From: Nitrososphaerales archaeon
GTDB taxonomy: Archaea; Thermoproteota; Nitrososphaeria; Nitrososphaerales; CADDZS01
Length of the DNA stretch: 24,926 nucleotides
Assembly: GCA_030043455.1 (NCBI GenBank)
Contig: JASHXQ010000092.1
Span: 1-24,926, forward strand
Direction: 5' to 3'
Below are positions 22,378-24,926 of the stretch, one piece after another. Every line of letters starts with the position of its first letter. Position 1 is the first letter of the stretch. Below the pieces are notes generated by a model, which had not been told where the DNA came from, ran no database searches, and worked only from the letters and a program-made list of their open reading frames with translations. The translations under genes and the position numbers were made by a program.

Positions 22378-23967
22378 TTGACTGCGACCAACGTTGAAGA
22401 AAAAAGGCAGGACGTGGATAAGAGGACCCCAGAAACCGAAGAGAAATTAGCGAAACGACCGACAACGGCCATTGAAAAAATTGCCTCCTGGTTTGATACA
22501 AGATTCGGCCTCTCGTATCCCTTCCTGAGGGATGCCCCTGTTTATTCAATAAATCCGTTTTACTGGCTGGGAGCGCTAACCGTTGTAGCCTTTGTCATCC
22601 AAGGGATCACGGGCATAATGATGATGCTCTATTACGTGCCGAGTCCCACACAGGCCTACTCATCCACGCTTTTCATTTTTCAGAGCGTCAGCTACGGGCG
22701 TTTTCTGGAAACGGTTCACCTCTACACTGCGTACGCCATGATATTGCTCGCCTTCATGCACATGATGCGCGGCTATTTTGTCTCGGTGTACAAGAAACCC
22801 AGGGAGGCTATGTGGATAGTCGGGATGGTAATGGGCTTTGTCACACTGGGCTTCGGCTTCACGGGCTATTTGCTTCCCTGGACGGTCGTGTCAAAGTCTG
22901 CGACAGATGTCGGAGTGGGAATGATTAGCGCCTTACCCCAACCCCTCTCTTCGTTCCTGGATTTTCTGATAGTTGGCGCGAACGGAGATGCAGGTGTTTT
23001 GCTCCGCTTCTATGATCTGCACGTCGTCGTTCTGCCAGCAGTCCTGTTGCTCCTTCTCGTGGTCAAGATGTACATGCTGGAAGCCCATGGCATATCCGAG
23101 CCAGCAGGTGGAATTGAAAGCGTTCCAGAGAGCAAGAGGAAATTAATTCCAATTTTTCCCGATGTTACGTTTTACCTTGTCGAACTCGCTGCTTTCTTCG
23201 GAGCTGTTATGCTTTTGATCTCCGCACTGTTCCCACTGAATCTTCCGCCGATGTACACCCCGGCGCTTGCAGCGCAATACACGTCTCAGCCTGACTGGTA
23301 CTTCCTCTGGATTTACCAAATCTTGAAGATGCAGATCTTCGAGACCGCCGGTCTTCCCGTAGCCCTTTCGATAATTACGCTGATCTTCATAGTTCTCGTT
23401 CTCCTCCCATTCATTGACAGGAGTGAGGTGAGGAGCATCAGCAAGAGGATGAAATTCGTAACTCTGGGCGCAATCTTCGTAGCCGAGGTTGTCACTCTTT
23501 CAGTCTGGGGAGAATTGAGTCCGGGACAAATAATCCCCAATGAAGAGGGAGTCATAATCCTTGGCGGGATAGCACTTCTCGTCACCCTGGGATCTGTCGT
23601 GCTGTACAAGATACTCGGAAGAACTTCCGCTATAGGTATTCGAAAAGCTTCGCCCATTATTCAGCAAAAGGTGTCAGGATCCGAGCCCCTGACAAGATCA
23701 GCTTCCCTATGGACAGCAGGCTCGTTCGCTGTTCTGCTCGGGACCGGAACCTTCGCGATCGGCGGCTCGATCAATGCGATGGTAACGCTTGTGCTTGCCG
23801 GCGCGAGCCAACCACTTTTGGTTTCCCTGATTTTGTCACTTGGACTTCTTTCAATTTCTGTAATTGGGATAATCTATCTCATCTACAGGCTTGAACTGAA
23901 CTCGGGATTTCTCAAGCGGCGTGTTAAACTGCTTGAGATCGGATGGAGAGGTGACGAGCACCAGTGA
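22378..23967 (+). CDS. Cytochrome b with fused subunit IV-like part
   Basis: Quinol-oxidising haem protein of a bc-type complex. It has 529 residues; the N-terminal four-helix haem part is joined to the subunit IV-like part and extra C-terminal helices. Helix B carries H114 and H128 (14 apart, 'VHLYTAYAMILLAFMH'), followed by 'KKPRE' as in b6. Helix D has H215, but the partner 15 residues on is Lys230 ('LLLVVKMYML') where His is expected; another His (237) lies 7 residues further on. The quinol-site motif is P305-D-W-Y308, not PEWY, as in several archaeal and low-potential complexes. The start is TTG 22378, with a weak ribosome site. The stop overlaps the next gene (GTGA). Loss of one haem ligand, if real, would alter the inner-side haem. 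Confidence 0.92.
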   Translation: MTATNVEEKRQDVDKRTPETEEKLAKRPTTAIEKIASWFDTRFGLSYPFLRDAPVYSINPFYWLGALTVVAFVIQGITGIMMMLYYVPSPTQAYSSTLFIFQSVSYGRFLETVHLYTAYAMILLAFMHMMRGYFVSVYKKPREAMWIVGMVMGFVTLGFGFTGYLLPWTVVSKSATDVGVGMISALPQPLSSFLDFLIVGANGDAGVLLRFYDLHVVVLPAVLLLLLVVKMYMLEAHGISEPAGGIESVPESKRKLIPIFPDVTFYLVELAAFFGAVMLLISALFPLNLPPMYTPALAAQYTSQPDWYFLWIYQILKMQIFETAGLPVALSIITLIFIVLVLLPFIDRSEVRSISKRMKFVTLGAIFVAEVVTLSVWGELSPGQIIPNEEGVIILGGIALLVTLGSVVLYKILGRTSAIGIRKASPIIQQKVSGSEPLTRSASLWTAGSFAVLLGTGTFAIGGSINAMVTLVLAGASQPLLVSLILSLGLLSISVIGIIYLIYRLELNSGFLKRRVKLLEIGWRGDEHQ

Positions 23968-24230
23968 AAGCCAAATTTGCGACCTGGATCGTAGGGCTGC
24001 TGGTGCTCATCGAGCTCTTTTCAGTGTTCATCCTCTGGACGATAAACGCCGTGAGTAAAAGTGGCGAGGGGGAGTTTGCCATTTTTTTGGCGATCGATCT
24101 TGTTTCGCTCGCAATGATCTCCAACATTTACCGAAACTACAAGGAGGGAGGAAAGCTTAGCGCGGGCTTTGTAATAACGGGCTTCGGTTTGATTTTGGTT
24201 TTCGCGCTTGCGAGTTTGGCTCTATTTTGA
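23964..24230 (+). CDS. Small three-helix membrane protein, probable accessory subunit
   Basis: 88-residue membrane protein with three hydrophobic segments (about 6-28, 36-55, 66-87) and a short Lys/Gly loop. Its GTG start overlaps the cytochrome b stop by 4 nt (GTGA), so its translation is coupled to cytochrome b. That makes it a likely small subunit or assembly factor of the Rieske-cytochrome b complex. No cofactor-binding residues (no Cys or His) are seen, and no family was recognised. Confidence 0.75.
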   Translation: MKAKFATWIVGLLVLIELFSVFILWTINAVSKSGEGEFAIFLAIDLVSLAMISNIYRNYKEGGKLSAGFVITGFGLILVFALASLALF

Positions 24231-24263
24231 GCCTATGGTATAGTCCAAATCGCCTTATGATAT

Positions 24264-24599
24264 TCATTGTCGTGTTGCCCGGCGTCGGTACAACGGACAA
24301 GACAGGCATCCCCTCATTGCTTCCATTTCCTTGATGCTCTGGTATTCTATAACTTGTGATACATCCTCGCCTAATTCTTTGCCCAATTCACGAAGTACTT
24401 GATCGTAAGTCTCCCATATTAATTCGGCCGACTCTATAGGTCGGCTTCCAATCGCCAATTTTTCTATGTAACGATTAATCAGGAGCTCTCCCTGCTCTTC
24501 CAAGAAAATTCGAAGGATAGCTTCTTCCAGACAAATGGGAAAACCATGTCTTTTGCAGTCTTTGATTCGTTGAATGGTTGTCTCATCGAGAGTTTGCAT
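24264..24599 (-). CDS. Small Cys-containing helical protein, unknown function
   Basis: 111-residue soluble, mostly helical protein. Cys15 and Cys23 lie near the N-terminus and a C-x2-C (C98, C101, 'GCLSCPLYRRR') near the end, so four Cys could jointly bind a metal or cluster. The C-terminus is strongly basic. No family was recognised. The ATG at 24599 has an AAAGGAG 6 nt upstream, so it is well supported as a real gene. It is convergent with the cytochrome b operon (33 nt apart) and divergent from the short ORF at 24649. A TATA-like ATAC(T)ATAC stretch lies in the divergent gap and may serve both. Confidence 0.68.
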   Translation of the reverse strand: MQTLDETTIQRIKDCKRHGFPICLEEAILRIFLEEQGELLINRYIEKLAIGSRPIESAELIWETYDQVLRELGKELGEDVSQVIEYQSIKEMEAMRGCLSCPLYRRRATRQ

Positions 24600-24618
24600 G
24601 TCGATCTCCTTTCCAATT

Positions 24619-24626
24619 AGTATAGT
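24619..24626 (+). promoter_or_regulatory. TATA-like box before the interrupted ORF
   Basis: AGTATAGT, centred about 26 nt before the ATG at 24649, the spacing of a leaderless archaeal promoter. The same AT-rich stretch might serve the divergent gene at 24599. Confidence 0.3.
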
Positions 24627-24648
24627 ATGCCATTCACAAACTAATAGA

Positions 24649-24852
24649 ATGGCTCCCGAACATATCCGCAGATTTCCGGGTACATATTCTGGATACGATC
24701 AAAAAGCCGGTTAGCCTGTCGAGATCAAAAAACGACTAACTGAAGGATTTAATCCGGATGAAAGGAAACCCGTTTCAAGCGTGAAACGGGCCATTGCTCA
24801 TCTAGATCGTAAGAAGAGGCTTGATTTTTTCCTGCGAGGGATTCTCACGTGA
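24649..24852 (+). pseudogene. Short ORF interrupted by an in-frame TAG
   Basis: From the ATG at 24649, 21 codons (MAPEHIRRFPGTYSGYDQKAG) end at TAG 24712-24714. The same frame then continues for 45 codons that look like real coding sequence: charged and amphipathic, 'EIKKRLTEGFNPDERKP' then 'VKRAIAHLDRKKRLDFFLRG', to TGA at 24850-24852. No ATG, GTG or TTG opens the second part before the GTG at 24781. Read through, the product would be 67 residues. It could be a pseudogene, a sequence error, stop read-through, or two unrelated frames. A TATA-like box at leaderless spacing precedes the ATG. No family was recognised. Confidence 0.4.
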
Positions 24853-24926
24853 TGTCTCGGGCATTGAACTTCCTAAGCCAGGAGAGAGACCACTATTTCT
24901 GTCCGCCTGGGCGTTGTTCAGAATGA
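24852..24926 (+). CDS. Possible 24-aa peptide with CPPGRC motif
   Basis: An ATG at 24852 overlaps the TGA of the preceding frame (TGATG), a classic arrangement for coupled translation. It encodes 24 residues ending in FCPPGRCSE and stops with the last base of the window. A C-P-P-G-R-C turn could chelate a metal or form a loop. It is short enough to be chance, and nothing is known of its family. Confidence 0.25.
   Translation: MSRALNFLSQERDHYFCPPGRCSE

Overview
The window looks archaeal. Gene starts mix leaderless promoters (a TATA-like box about 25 nt before the ATG) with strong GGAGG-type ribosome sites inside operons. TTG is used as a start codon very often. The gene content is archaeal: Hsp20, CBS and UspA stress proteins, an archaeal threonine synthase, extracytoplasmic cupredoxins, and a Tat-type Rieske protein with a fused cytochrome b. 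The small protein at 2931-3329 resembles a family (DUF6659-like) that I associate with Nitrososphaeria (Thaumarchaeota). I therefore lean to a non-ammonia-oxidising Nitrososphaeria-like lineage, but there is no rRNA, tRNA or other phylogenetic marker here to prove it.

Region 1 (1-4850) is a stress and energy-sensing block. It holds the 3' end of an Hsp20 gene, a DUF5752-like small protein, a four-CBS protein and two UspA proteins on the minus strand, a roadblock-like small protein, a Cys-rich mini-protein, and two divergent two-CBS proteins. Region 2 (4926-11494) is amino-acid metabolism. Threonine synthase and a 63-aa helper-sized protein run leftward. Running rightward is a tight operon of APC permease, ornithine carbamoyltransferase, arginine deiminase and carbamate kinase: a complete arginine deiminase pathway that would import arginine and make ATP, ammonia and CO2. 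It ends at a good hairpin/T-tract terminator.

Region 3 (11644-14789) has a four-helix membrane protein, a ribbon-helix-helix regulator and a DrrAB-type ABC exporter, then a 318-nt convergent spacer with inverted repeats and a possible tiny gene. Region 4 (14790-17768) is a divergent pair: a membrane-anchored two-domain multicopper oxidase fused to a plastocyanin-like domain, and a membrane-anchored seven-bladed Vgb-like propeller protein. Region 5 (17819-19708) is an unusual pyruvate kinase-like protein. Region 6 (19894-24230) is respiratory. A membrane protein with a CC motif and a CuA-like cupredoxin run leftward; a Rieske protein, fused cytochrome b/subunit IV and a small membrane subunit run rightward. 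The window closes with a 111-aa Cys-containing protein and, divergently, an interrupted short ORF coupled to a 24-aa Cys-containing peptide.

The most notable points are a Lys where a haem-binding His is expected in cytochrome b, a Met where a CuA His is expected in the subunit II-like cupredoxin, the oxidase-plastocyanin fusion, and two genes (carbamate kinase and the multicopper oxidase) that lack any ATG/GTG/TTG start compatible with a complete protein. I found no CRISPR array, insertion sequence, prophage, rRNA or tRNA.
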